Shown in pieces: positions 15,201-22,817 of a stretch of DNA of 64,000 bases. The DNA is from CAYVOV01 sp964453525 (lineage in GTDB: Bacteria > Chloroflexota > Dehalococcoidia > Dehalococcoidales > UBA2162): assembly GCA_964453525.1 (NCBI GenBank), contig CAYVOV010000009.1, positions 1-64,000 of the forward strand, given 5' to 3'. The translations under genes were made by a program, and so were the position numbers. Under the pieces are notes generated by a model, which had not been told where the DNA came from, did no database searches, and saw nothing but the letters and a program-made list of their open reading frames with translations. The number at the start of each line of letters is the position of its first letter. The first letter of the stretch is position 1.

Positions 15201-16148
15201 ATGAATAATAATAGAATTAAATCCCTTCTTCAATTGCATTTCGAAGGTCCATCTGTTCAAACACAGAGCATTCTTTGGGAAGACCTATCTCAATTTATTA
15301 CGAACCTCGATATAGCTATCCAAAGAGTAATAAACGTTCTAGAAACTGGAATCGGTATTCGGATGGGTCGACCTACAAGAGCATTCCAGGAATTAACAGC
15401 ACTGGAATTTGTAGCTATGACGAATGGGAGTGTAAAGATCGAGCTAAACTTACGACGGGAGGAAACACTACTTCCAGGGTTTGATATTGGTCAACAGGCT
15501 ATTTTCAAATTGACTGATGGTTTAATAGAAATTGCGAAGAATAGTGAGGATATTCCCTTACCAGAAGGATTTGATAGTGGAGTGCTAACTGCCTTGCGAG
15601 AGGCTGGACGGATTCTTGACAGAGGAATAGATACCGTTCATATCGCGGCAATTGAACGTAAACCAATATCGAGGGCTGATTATAATGAACCAGTAAGAGA
15701 ACGCATTGTGTCTAGAATTCGCAAAATGGAGCAAGGATGGGTACAAGTTGAGGGGCGTCTGTTGATGGTTGAATTAAGAGAAGGCACTTTGCGGTGCCGT
15801 TTACATCCTTCAGCAGATGAACCAATATTATGTTCTTTTGATGAAGAAATGGTTCCGTCTATCATTGGGAATTTACGTAGGTTTGTTCGGGTACACGGCG
15901 AGGCTAGTATTGATACTTCAACAAATAAAATTCGTTCGTTGTTTATACGCGACCTTGAGTCAATTGAAGAACCATCGGCAATACCAGTGTCTATTTCACC
16001 CGTTTCTGCTTTTTGGCAACCAAAACCTTTCGATGATTTGGCAATAGAGCAGGGAATATACCCGCTCGATGATTGGGAAAAACTAGTAGGTAACTGGCCT
16101 GAAGATACTGACTTTGACTCATTCTTGCAGGCTGTTCAAGGAAACTGA
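15201..16148 (+). CDS. Unknown protein paired with a PIN toxin (putative antitoxin), 315 aa
   Basis: I do not recognise a named domain. Residues 1-130 look alpha/beta with an amphipathic helix (LSQFITNLDIAIQRVINVLE). The middle (WVQVEGRLLMVELREGTLRCRLHP, CSFDEEMVPSIIGNLRRFVRVHGEA) reads like a small beta-barrel, and the C-terminus is acidic and tryptophan-rich (FWQPKPFDDLAIEQGIYPLDDWEKLVGNWPED in short), like the toxin-binding tails of antitoxins. Similar proteins are, to my recollection, often found directly upstream of PIN-domain genes. The PIN gene follows with only 4 bases between stop and preferred start. Start ATG 15201 has GGAGG ten bases upstream. Confidence 0.65.
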   Translation: MNNNRIKSLLQLHFEGPSVQTQSILWEDLSQFITNLDIAIQRVINVLETGIGIRMGRPTRAFQELTALEFVAMTNGSVKIELNLRREETLLPGFDIGQQAIFKLTDGLIEIAKNSEDIPLPEGFDSGVLTALREAGRILDRGIDTVHIAAIERKPISRADYNEPVRERIVSRIRKMEQGWVQVEGRLLMVELREGTLRCRLHPSADEPILCSFDEEMVPSIIGNLRRFVRVHGEASIDTSTNKIRSLFIRDLESIEEPSAIPVSISPVSAFWQPKPFDDLAIEQGIYPLDDWEKLVGNWPEDTDFDSFLQAVQGN

Positions 16149-16152
16149 AGTA

Positions 16153-16581
16153 TTGATAAGCCCAAGCGATATAAATAAGGATAGAATAGTTGTTGATACA
16201 GATGTGTTCTCGTACACATTTAAGGGGGACACGCGAGCTGAATTCTTTCGCCCTTTCTTCATGCACAAAACACTCGCATTATCGTTTATGACTGTAGGGC
16301 AACTATATTATGGTGCCTATAAAGCTAACTGGGGAGAGGCACGCATGATACGCCTCGAAAATCAAATCAAGAATTATGTAGTTCTTCCTTGGGATTATTC
16401 AGTTTGTAAGGAATATGCTAGTATTCGAAGTGAAATTGAGACTAAACGATATTCAATGGAAGTTGCAGACATATGGATAGCTGCATGTGCTCGAAATTAT
16501 GATTGTGCATTGGCTACAAATAATGGTAGACACTTCCGTCATATTGATGGTCTTACAGTGATATGCCCTAGCCTATTTTAG
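16153..16581 (+). CDS. PIN-domain (VapC-like) ribonuclease toxin
   Basis: The protein has the PIN fold: RIVVDTDVFSYTF at the N-terminus with two acidic residues, LSFMTVGQLYYGAY at the second motif, ADIWIAACARNYDCALATNN at the third, and HIDGLTVICP at the end. In most VapC toxins the second motif reads T-V-x-E-L; here the glutamate is replaced by glutamine, so one metal ligand is lost or supplied by another residue. I start it at TTG 16153 just after the upstream stop, with AGGAAACTGAAG before it; an in-frame TTG at 16114 would overlap the partner gene by 35 bases. Partner: the unknown protein at 15201. Confidence 0.75.
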   Translation: MISPSDINKDRIVVDTDVFSYTFKGDTRAEFFRPFFMHKTLALSFMTVGQLYYGAYKANWGEARMIRLENQIKNYVVLPWDYSVCKEYASIRSEIETKRYSMEVADIWIAACARNYDCALATNNGRHFRHIDGLTVICPSLF

Positions 16582-16661
16582 CTTGGCGCGAAATGCACTG
16601 TTTATCTATATACTGCTTACACAAAAGTCGATAAGAGACAGCCCGATCTGTAGATATATAA

Positions 16662-17012
16662 ATGTTGTTCGTAAGAAGGAAAGTTCTTTGCAGTAATTGT
16701 GGATTCTTTTGTTGGAGGATTCAGCACGCAAGTGGAGAAGGGCCAATCAGATGGAGAGAATTAAACAAGGGATATCGAGATAGATTCCAGTCACGATCGG
16801 ACGAGGCTGATGCTAACGACGTAAGAGAGTTCCGACAATGTGTATATTATATAAAATACCAGCCAGCATTTGGGCCGGAGGAACATAAGGAGCTAAAAAG
16901 GGAAGAGGAAACTCGTCGATCCATATTTCGAGCTGCCATAATTGGTGCTTCCGCAGCTATCATTGTGCAATTACTTTATTTGCTCTTGGCATCAGCATCC
17001 AATAGAAATTAA
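16662..17012 (+). CDS. Small protein with CxxC motif and C-terminal membrane anchor, 116 aa
   Basis: The N-terminus has a single knuckle, LCSNCGFFCW, possibly half of a zinc site. The middle is charged (SRSDEADANDVREF, EEHKELKREEETRR), and the C-terminus has one clear membrane span (AAIIGASAAIIVQLLYLLLA). The start ATG at 16662 has no strong Shine-Dalgarno. It is the last gene of the AT-rich island. No family is recognised. Confidence 0.5.
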   Translation: MLFVRRKVLCSNCGFFCWRIQHASGEGPIRWRELNKGYRDRFQSRSDEADANDVREFRQCVYYIKYQPAFGPEEHKELKREEETRRSIFRAAIIGASAAIIVQLLYLLLASASNRN

Positions 17013-17064
17013 ACACGAGTATACAACAGTAGTAATAACACAGAGTTTCACAAGTTCCTAATTT

Positions 17065-17100
17065 ACATAATTTCTGCACTTCCCTCTTACAAAGGAGGGG
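17065..17100. repeat. Right inverted repeat of the accessory island
   Basis: ACATAATTTCTGCACTTCCCTCT (17065-17087) is the exact reverse complement of 12091-12113. A separate hairpin, TTTGAAGGGG/CCCCTTCAAA, follows at about 17114-17138. Confidence 0.8.
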
Positions 17101-17174
17101 GGGAGGATATGTTTTTGAAGGGGCTTCTCCCCTTCAAACTTCCCTATTTTATAATTTGGAGGGAATGTTCATAA

Positions 17175-17375
17175 ATGGAGTGTTCAATTGAAGCCAATCA
17201 GGCCAGTTGCCCCTGCACTTACGCGTCCTGTGATAGAAAGGGGAAGTGCTGTGAGTGTATTTCCTATCACCTGCGGTTCAAGGAGCTTCCCGGTTGTGTT
17301 TTCCCGCCCGAGGTGGAAAAAACCTATGACCGCTCTTTCACCAGGTTTGCTCAGGTAGTCCGGGCTGGGGGGTAG
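17175..17375 (+). CDS. DUF6485 family small cysteine-rich protein
   Basis: This 66-residue protein has the conserved cysteine pattern of the family: CPCTYASCDRKGKCCECI, then a cysteine in PGCVFP, then the C-terminal VEKTYDRSFTRF. Such proteins are common in anaerobes and probably bind a metal, but have no known function. The ATG at 17175 follows TTTGGAGGGAATG. The next gene, a tiny basic protein, begins 36 bases later. Confidence 0.85.
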   Translation: MECSIEANQASCPCTYASCDRKGKCCECISYHLRFKELPGCVFPPEVEKTYDRSFTRFAQVVRAGG

Positions 17376-17411
17376 CGGAAAAAGCCGAATTAGGGTACAT
17401 TATCTTAAGAT

Positions 17412-17504
17412 ATGAACAAGTCAAAAAGAGTAGCAATCCAGAAACACCGGCGCAAGAAAAAGAAGCTGGAAGTAAAGAGGAAGGCTGAAAAAGCTGCCTC
17501 CTGA
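17412..17504 (+). CDS. Very small basic protein, 30 aa (ribosome-associated type?)
   Basis: ATG 17412 to TGA 17504 encodes a 30-residue product starting MNKSKRVAIQKHRRKKKKL, with more than half of residues Lys or Arg. The core KHRRKKKKLEVKRK resembles the very short basic ribosomal proteins of the bS22 / COX24-AURKAIP1 type, which often go unannotated. No good Shine-Dalgarno precedes the ATG. The similarity is by eye only, and it could be a chance frame. Confidence 0.45.
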   Translation: MNKSKRVAIQKHRRKKKKLEVKRKAEKAAS

Positions 17505-17530
17505 AAAGCTGCCTTTAAAGGCAGGGGCAA

Positions 17531-18049
17531 ATGAAACAGGTATATTTGCTTACCGGCAAACCGGGGACGGGAAAAACCAGTCTTATAAGGCAGGTAGCCG
17601 CCCGGGTAAAGGTCAGGGCTGGAGGTTTCTATACCGAGGAGATACGTGACAGCGGAGTAAGGAAAGGTTTCAGGCTGGTAACGCTGGATGGTGAAGAGGC
17701 CATTCTTGCTCATATAAATATCCGTAGTCCTCAGCGGGTAAGCAAGTACGGAGTTGATGTTGACGCTATAGACAGGACAGGTGTGCCCGCCCTCCGCAAA
17801 GCAGTCCAGCAATGTGAGCTGGTCATAATTGATGAAATCGGCAAGATGGAGTTATTCTCGGCTGACTTTAAAGAGACCGTTTCGATGCTGATTGACAGTG
17901 GGAAGAAGATACTGGGAACAGTCATGCTCGGTGCCGACCCGTGGGTGGATGCAATCAAACGCCAGCCACAGGTGAGCCTGTTTAACCTGACGCGGGATAA
18001 CTACCCGGAAGTACTTACAAAGGTGCTCCGCTGGCTGGAAAGCACATAA
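17531..18049 (+). CDS. THEP1-type nucleoside-triphosphatase
   Basis: The 172-residue protein has Walker A LTGKPGTGKTSLI at the N-terminus, AGGFYTEEIRDSGVRKGF (typical of THEP1), and the Walker B VIIDEIGKMEL. THEP1 enzymes hydrolyse NTPs, mainly ATP and GTP, and occur in archaea, thermophiles and anaerobic bacteria; a role in nucleotide or RNA metabolism is suspected. The length is normal. It heads a string of same-strand genes up to about 22.4 kb. Confidence 0.92.
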   Translation: MKQVYLLTGKPGTGKTSLIRQVAARVKVRAGGFYTEEIRDSGVRKGFRLVTLDGEEAILAHINIRSPQRVSKYGVDVDAIDRTGVPALRKAVQQCELVIIDEIGKMELFSADFKETVSMLIDSGKKILGTVMLGADPWVDAIKRQPQVSLFNLTRDNYPEVLTKVLRWLEST

Positions 18050-18103
18050 TCTGAATCTATAGTATAATGTTCCTTGAAATTTATTTGATGAGATGGGATT
18101 TTT

Positions 18104-19105
18104 ATGTCCGGATTACCTGAGGTAGCTCAAGCCCTGATGGACCCTGGCATCTACCCGGATGCGACGGCACAGGTAGAACTGATGCAGACCCAGATGTCGT
18201 TTGTATTTCTCGCCGGCGACTATGTATACAAGGTAAAAAAGCCCGTAGACCTGGGCTATCTTGACTATACAACTCTGCAGAAACGCCAGTTTTACTGCCA
18301 GCGGGAAGTGGAGCTTAACCGGCGCCTCTGTCCAGAAGCCTATTTGGGCGTTGTCTCAATCAACCGTGATAAAGATATTATCTCCATTGAAGGCAAAGGA
18401 AAGACTATCGAGTATGCAGTGAAAATGCTGAACCTGCCACAGGAAAGGATGCTTAATGTCCTGCTGGCAAGAAATGAAGTATCGGCGGAGATGTTATCCG
18501 GCGTTGCCGAAAAGCTTGCCCGGTTTCATGAAGTTGCTGCCACGAATGACATTATCAGTGACTTCGGCGACCTCGAATCGATTATCACCAATACCGAGGA
18601 AAATTTCATTCAGACGGTAAGGTATATAGGTAACACAATTTCTCAAAAGAGTTACCGGTTAATCAAGGACTATACAAACGTGTTCATTGAGAGCAATGTT
18701 CCCCTGTTCTATGAAAGAATCGCCGACGGTAAAATAAAGGACTGCCATGGAGACCTTCATGCTGCTCACATCTGCTTCGGCAGTGACATTTACATCTATG
18801 ATTGCATTGAGTTCAATGACAGGTTCAGGTACTGTGATACCGCATCCGAGATTGCTTTCCTGGCCATGGACCTTGACAACTACGGCAGGACCGACCTGTC
18901 CCGCGGCTTTGTGGAGGCTTACGTGAAATTCAGCGGAGATGAAGACCTGCTCCAGCTGCTGAATTTCTACAAGTGCTACCGGGCTTATGTCCGGGGGAAG
19001 GTGGAGAGTTTCAAACTTGATGACCCGCATATCCCCGAAGAGGAAAAAACAACGGCCCAGGCTGTAGCCACGAAATACTTCAAGCTTGCGGAATCGTATA
19101 TTTAG
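18104..19105 (+). CDS. COG2187-type phosphotransferase-fold protein (333 aa)
   Basis: The protein matches the aminoglycoside-phosphotransferase-like COG2187 family: SFVFLAGDYVYKVKKPVDLGYLDY at the N-terminus, the kinase catalytic loop DCHGDLHAAHICFG near residue 220, and IYDCIEFNDRFRYCDTASEIAFLAMDLD. In many bacteria this domain is fused to a COG0645 P-loop kinase; here the COG0645 partner is a separate gene at 20161, two genes downstream. The substrate of the family is not known. Confidence 0.85.
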   Translation: MSGLPEVAQALMDPGIYPDATAQVELMQTQMSFVFLAGDYVYKVKKPVDLGYLDYTTLQKRQFYCQREVELNRRLCPEAYLGVVSINRDKDIISIEGKGKTIEYAVKMLNLPQERMLNVLLARNEVSAEMLSGVAEKLARFHEVAATNDIISDFGDLESIITNTEENFIQTVRYIGNTISQKSYRLIKDYTNVFIESNVPLFYERIADGKIKDCHGDLHAAHICFGSDIYIYDCIEFNDRFRYCDTASEIAFLAMDLDNYGRTDLSRGFVEAYVKFSGDEDLLQLLNFYKCYRAYVRGKVESFKLDDPHIPEEEKTTAQAVATKYFKLAESYI

Positions 19106-19117
19106 CTGTGAATTAAC

Positions 19118-19630
19118 ATGAGAATAAATCTGATAGTAATAATTGGACTGGCTACAATAGCTGCCATTGCAGGTCTGGCGGCGTGTGATACTCCTTCAGG
19201 TGAAGAGTCCGATTTCAATCTAATCTTTAAGTACGGTGTCACGGCAAGAAACGAGCTTAATACATTCGAGGGGAAATATACCAGGGACATGGTTGCCGAC
19301 CCACCGATTACTATTGACCTGACATTGACGGAAGAAGAACTGGACAGAATATACCGGAAAATGATTGAAATCGATTTCTTTGATTATCCGGATAAGTTCT
19401 CTGTTTCGGTACCTCTCGGCGAGCCGATATCTATAATCAGGCCATATAGCAGCTACTACTTCAGGGTGGAATATGAGTCCGGTATCAAGGAGTTGAGGTG
19501 GGAGGATGAAATAAAGAATGAGGATGAAAAGGCGGACAGGCTCAGAGCACTGATTAAGCTGATCAGAGATATTATCGAGAGCAGGGCAGAGTATAAAGAA
19601 TTACCGAAGCCGAAATCCGGATATATGTAA
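19118..19630 (+). CDS. Putative lipoprotein, 170 aa
   Basis: The N-terminus MRINLIVIIGLATIAAIAGLAACDT is a signal peptide with lipobox LAAC; the lipidated cysteine is near residue 23. The mature part (IFKYGVTARNELNTFEGKYTRDM, SYYFRVEYESGIKELRWEDE) has no recognised domain but repeats the pattern of small bacterial lipoproteins that carry a beta-sandwich with a long acidic C-terminus. It is 12 bases behind the COG2187 gene, so it is probably co-transcribed. Confidence 0.75.
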   Translation: MRINLIVIIGLATIAAIAGLAACDTPSGEESDFNLIFKYGVTARNELNTFEGKYTRDMVADPPITIDLTLTEEELDRIYRKMIEIDFFDYPDKFSVSVPLGEPISIIRPYSSYYFRVEYESGIKELRWEDEIKNEDEKADRLRALIKLIRDIIESRAEYKELPKPKSGYM

Positions 19631-19657
19631 CAAAATATTCAATATACGGGTTTGATT

Positions 19658-20140
19658 ATGGAAGCACTCAACATCAGGCCGCTGGGTGAGAATGATAGGG
19701 ATTGGGTAACTGGTCTGCTGGTAGAACACTGGGGTTCAGAAAACATCATTACACGGGGCAGAGACCAAAAGGCGGATGAGTTGCCCGGTTTCGTTGCTGT
19801 GCATGATGATAAATATGCCGGACTGATAACCTATCATATCGATGGTGGTCAGTGTGAGATAGTTTCTATAAACAGCCTTGTGGAAGGGATTAGTATAGGT
19901 TCTGCATTAGTAAAGGCCGTCACTGATGCTGCGGCTGAAGCCGGTTGTAAACGTATCTGGCTGGTAACGACCAATGATAATACTCATGCCTTACGCTTCT
20001 GGCAGAAACGGGGATTTTCTATGGTAGCAGTCTATCCAAATGCCGTTGAACAGTCACGCCGGCTGAAGCCGGAAATCTCTCTGGTCGGTAACGATGGTAT
20101 ACCAATTCGTGACGAAATTGAGCTTGAGATGCTTTTATGA
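19658..20140 (+). CDS. GNAT family N-acetyltransferase
   Basis: The order of motifs fits GNAT: LNIRPLGENDRDWVTGLL at the N-terminus, CEIVSINSLVEGISIGSALV in place of motif A (without the full Q/R-x-x-G-x-G/A loop), and LVTTNDNTHALRFWQKRGF, the strong motif B. The start is the ATG at 19658; a TTG two codons earlier is also possible. Its stop overlaps a downstream in-frame ATG at 20137 by 4 bases. Acceptor unknown. Confidence 0.85.
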   Translation: MEALNIRPLGENDRDWVTGLLVEHWGSENIITRGRDQKADELPGFVAVHDDKYAGLITYHIDGGQCEIVSINSLVEGISIGSALVKAVTDAAAEAGCKRIWLVTTNDNTHALRFWQKRGFSMVAVYPNAVEQSRRLKPEISLVGNDGIPIRDEIELEMLL

Positions 20141-20160
20141 AAGAACTTCAGGAGATTGAA

Positions 20161-20763
20161 ATGAGAGAACCGTTTATAAAATATGTTGAGGATGAGTTAG
20201 GCGATAATTTTTTGCTGATTGCCTGCGGTCTGCCCGGCACCTGGAAAACAGAAACGACAGAGGAGATAGCCAGGATTAAAGGCTATCCGATGCTGCGGTC
20301 GGACATCATCAGGCTTGAGGTACTCAAAGACGAAGATATTTTCGATGAAAAGGTAGCCTCAAATATGGATAAACGGACTCTTGTCTATGATGAAACTTTC
20401 CGGCGGGCGGATGAAAGCCTGAAAAACAATGATGGCGTGATACTTGATGCCACCTTCGTTACCCAGGAATTGAGACAGCGTGCCGCTGAAATCGCCGCCA
20501 GGCATAAAAAGACATTCGTCATTCAGCAGACGGACTGCCCCCAGGAAGTATCAATCAGGCGTATTCTTGCCCGGACAAAAGAGGACTATCAGTCGAATGC
20601 TCTTACCGAGCAGGCTTACCTTAACAACAAAGCGAAGTTCGAGGAGGTTGACCTCAATGACCTGAAGAAAAGGTTTCCTGACCTTCCGGTTACGCACCTG
20701 ATAGTGGATACCAGCCAGGATGCGCCGCAAGACTGGTATGTTACCGGCGTGGAGAAGAGATAG
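20161..20763 (+). CDS. COG0645-type P-loop kinase
   Basis: The protein has a modified Walker A, CGLPGTWKTET (tryptophan where glycine is usual), followed by RSDIIR and YDETFRRADE and the ILDATFVTQELR strand typical of the COG0645 kinase family. This domain is commonly fused to the C-terminus of COG2187 (here the gene at 18104). The ATG at 20161 (MREPFIKY) has a good AGGAG at 20151-20155; an upstream ATG at 20137 would add eight residues and overlap the previous stop. The PHP gene follows 2 bases after its stop. Confidence 0.8.
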   Translation: MREPFIKYVEDELGDNFLLIACGLPGTWKTETTEEIARIKGYPMLRSDIIRLEVLKDEDIFDEKVASNMDKRTLVYDETFRRADESLKNNDGVILDATFVTQELRQRAAEIAARHKKTFVIQQTDCPQEVSIRRILARTKEDYQSNALTEQAYLNNKAKFEEVDLNDLKKRFPDLPVTHLIVDTSQDAPQDWYVTGVEKR

Positions 20764-20765
20764 CA

Positions 20766-21662
20766 ATGAAGATAGACCTTCACATCCATACCAGCACCGG
20801 TTCGGACGGTGCTTTCTCCCTGGAAGAGGTCCTTGCGGAGGCTAAGAAGAGAAACATAGGTTTTATATCGATAACCGACCATGATTCCCTGGTCTGCCAG
20901 GAACAGGCCATGGCTCTGGCTCCGGAATATGGCATAGAGTATATTGCCGGAGTGGAGTTGAACGTAACCTTTCCGCATATCGGCAGACCGGACAAAACCG
21001 TCTCGCTGGACTTCCTTGGCTACGGGTACGATATCAATAATCAGAAACTGAAGAATAAACTTGAGATACTCAGGAAGCACAGGGAGAATAGAGCCGGTCA
21101 GATTCTCAAGAAGCTGAACATCGAGTTCGATAAAGAGAATAAGAGAAGGCTGACCGGGGAAGACATAAAAAAAATACAGGATAGCGTTGACGGTACCTTC
21201 GGCAGACCTCACATCGCCAGCTACATGGTGAAAAAGGGGATTGTCAGTAACACTCAGGAAGCCTTTGATAAATATCTTGTCAGGTGTGATGTTCCCAAGT
21301 ACCCGCTTTCTCTCGCCGAGGCATCGGAGCTGGTCAGGAACGCTGGCGGAGTACTGGTGCTTGCTCATCCTAATGACCCGAACGGTACGTCACTGGTAAG
21401 CATAACAGAATATCTTAAAGAACAGGCAAATATAGTTGAAAAATATATGCTGGACTATATTGACGGCATCGAGTGCTGGCATTCACGGCACGATGAAAAG
21501 ACAACTGCCCATTATGTTGAGTTCGCTGAAAAGCATAATCTACTTGTAACCGGGGGTAGCGACTGCCATCAGAAACCGGTGATTATGGGCACCCTGGATA
21601 TACCGGATTATGTTTTTGAGCAGTTCAAACACCAGAAAACCAGGCAAAAGGCCGGAAAATAA
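20766..21662 (+). CDS. PHP domain phosphoesterase (RNase AM/YciV-like)
   Basis: The N-terminal MKIDLHIHTSTGSDG and FISITDHDSL are the first metal-binding motifs of the PHP family, with later ligands in YIAGVELNVTF, GRPHIASYM and VTGGSDCHQK. The 298-residue length and the helical insertion match the 5'-3' exoribonuclease/3',5'-nucleoside bisphosphate phosphatase subfamily. It acts in the cytoplasm with metal ions. It starts 2 bases after the kinase stop, so the string THEP1-PHP may be one operon. Confidence 0.88.
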   Translation: MKIDLHIHTSTGSDGAFSLEEVLAEAKKRNIGFISITDHDSLVCQEQAMALAPEYGIEYIAGVELNVTFPHIGRPDKTVSLDFLGYGYDINNQKLKNKLEILRKHRENRAGQILKKLNIEFDKENKRRLTGEDIKKIQDSVDGTFGRPHIASYMVKKGIVSNTQEAFDKYLVRCDVPKYPLSLAEASELVRNAGGVLVLAHPNDPNGTSLVSITEYLKEQANIVEKYMLDYIDGIECWHSRHDEKTTAHYVEFAEKHNLLVTGGSDCHQKPVIMGTLDIPDYVFEQFKHQKTRQKAGK

Positions 21663-21715
21663 CTCCGGCGTATTTATGGTGTGTCAATTGAACGCGTAAT
21701 GCTGGAGAGGAAGAA

Positions 21716-22426
21716 ATGGGCAGGGGTAAAAGGGAAGTTTTAAGGGTTCAGGCTGGTCCCGGCGAGATAAAAAGAAGCTACGGCAGACTGAGCGGAATTT
21801 ATGCTATTATTGAGGGTACGTTTGAAAGCAGTCTGAGACAGAGGGGCCTGGAGATTCTGGCTGTTGTTCCCGGGGAGGTCGTTCTGGAGATAGGTACGGG
21901 GACGGGATATACGCTCAGGGAAATAGCCGGTTCTGTGGGGAGTGAAGGTAAGGCGTACGGTATTGACATAACGCCCGAAATGCTATCGATAACAAGGAAA
22001 CGGCTTGAAGGAGCCGGGCTGTCGGATAGAGTGGAGCTGTATGAGGGCGATACCAGGAGTATGCCTTACGAAGATGGGAAGTTTGACGCTGTTTACATGG
22101 CAGCGACCCTCGAGCTCTTTGATACACCGGACATTCCCCGGGTTCTGAGAGAAATCGGAAGGGTTTTAAAGCCCGGCGGCAGACTCGGTGTTGTCAGTCT
22201 TGAAAGAGAGGGTAGAGAGTACTCCGCTTTCGTAAGATGCTACGAGTGGCTGCACAAGGTACTGCCCGGATATGCTAGCTGCCGTCCGATATATGTTGAA
22301 GAAGCAATATCACAGGCTGAATATGAGATAGTCAAGAGCCAGGAAGTCTTGCTTTATGGAATAGCTCCTTTCAGAATTATACTGGCCAAGCCGAAGGCCG
22401 GTCAGTACACAAAGACAGGAAACTAA
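21716..22426 (+). CDS. Class I SAM-dependent methyltransferase
   Basis: A UbiE/Methyltransf_11-type enzyme: motif I VLEIGTGTGYTLREIA, the acidic end of strand 2 in AYGIDITPEML, motif II FDAVYMAATLELFD, and GRVLKPGGRLGVV. The N-terminal YGRLSGIYAIIEGTFE resembles UbiE-like proteins that act on a lipid or quinone-like substrate; the actual substrate cannot be told. Start ATG 21716 follows AGAGGAAG. It would use SAM made by the metK product downstream. Confidence 0.9.
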   Translation: MGRGKREVLRVQAGPGEIKRSYGRLSGIYAIIEGTFESSLRQRGLEILAVVPGEVVLEIGTGTGYTLREIAGSVGSEGKAYGIDITPEMLSITRKRLEGAGLSDRVELYEGDTRSMPYEDGKFDAVYMAATLELFDTPDIPRVLREIGRVLKPGGRLGVVSLEREGREYSAFVRCYEWLHKVLPGYASCRPIYVEEAISQAEYEIVKSQEVLLYGIAPFRIILAKPKAGQYTKTGN

Positions 22427-22599
22427 AAACAGGGAAATATTACAAACACAGTGTGATATTATAGACGTATTACCGGCTTGAATCGGCGGCAAATACAAGG
22501 AAATTTTACAAGAAATTTTATTCAGGCTAATTTTCCTGCCTTATTTCTGATAGAATGTTAACTCAAGCAAGGGATATTTTGTTATTACGGAGACAAGGT

Positions 22600-22800
22600 A
22601 TGAGCAAAACGGGAAGACCTTCGGAAGAAGAAGCGAAGAAACACCCGTTGTACGGGCAGTTCAACGGCGAAGTGCCCTGGCTGGACGGTTGCAAAGAGCA
22701 CGGGAGAGAGACCTGCCTCGATTGCCCTGTGCCGCTTGAAAGCTGTCCGGCGGAGAATCCCCGCCTTCACAAAGGCGGTCGTCCAAAACGAAGTCAATAA
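22600..22800 (+). CDS. Small cysteine-containing protein, 66 aa, unrecognised
   Basis: The product begins MSKTGRPSEEEAKKHPLYG and ends GGRPKRSQ, so it has a G-R-P motif at both ends. The middle holds five cysteines (GCKEHGRETCLDCPVPLESCPAENP has four). The ATG at 22600 has GGAGACAAGG upstream. It lies 17 bases before ahcY and may be co-transcribed with it. No family is recognised; a metal-binding or nucleic-acid-binding role is possible from the cysteines and basic ends. Confidence 0.6.
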   Translation: MSKTGRPSEEEAKKHPLYGQFNGEVPWLDGCKEHGRETCLDCPVPLESCPAENPRLHKGGRPKRSQ

Positions 22801-22817
22801 AGATAAAGGAGTATTTA

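Noticed and set aside
20616..21368. Long antisense open frame (250 codons) opposite the PHP gene
   Set aside because: It is a mirror of strong coding sequence on the plus strand (kinase and PHP domain), with no start context or homology.
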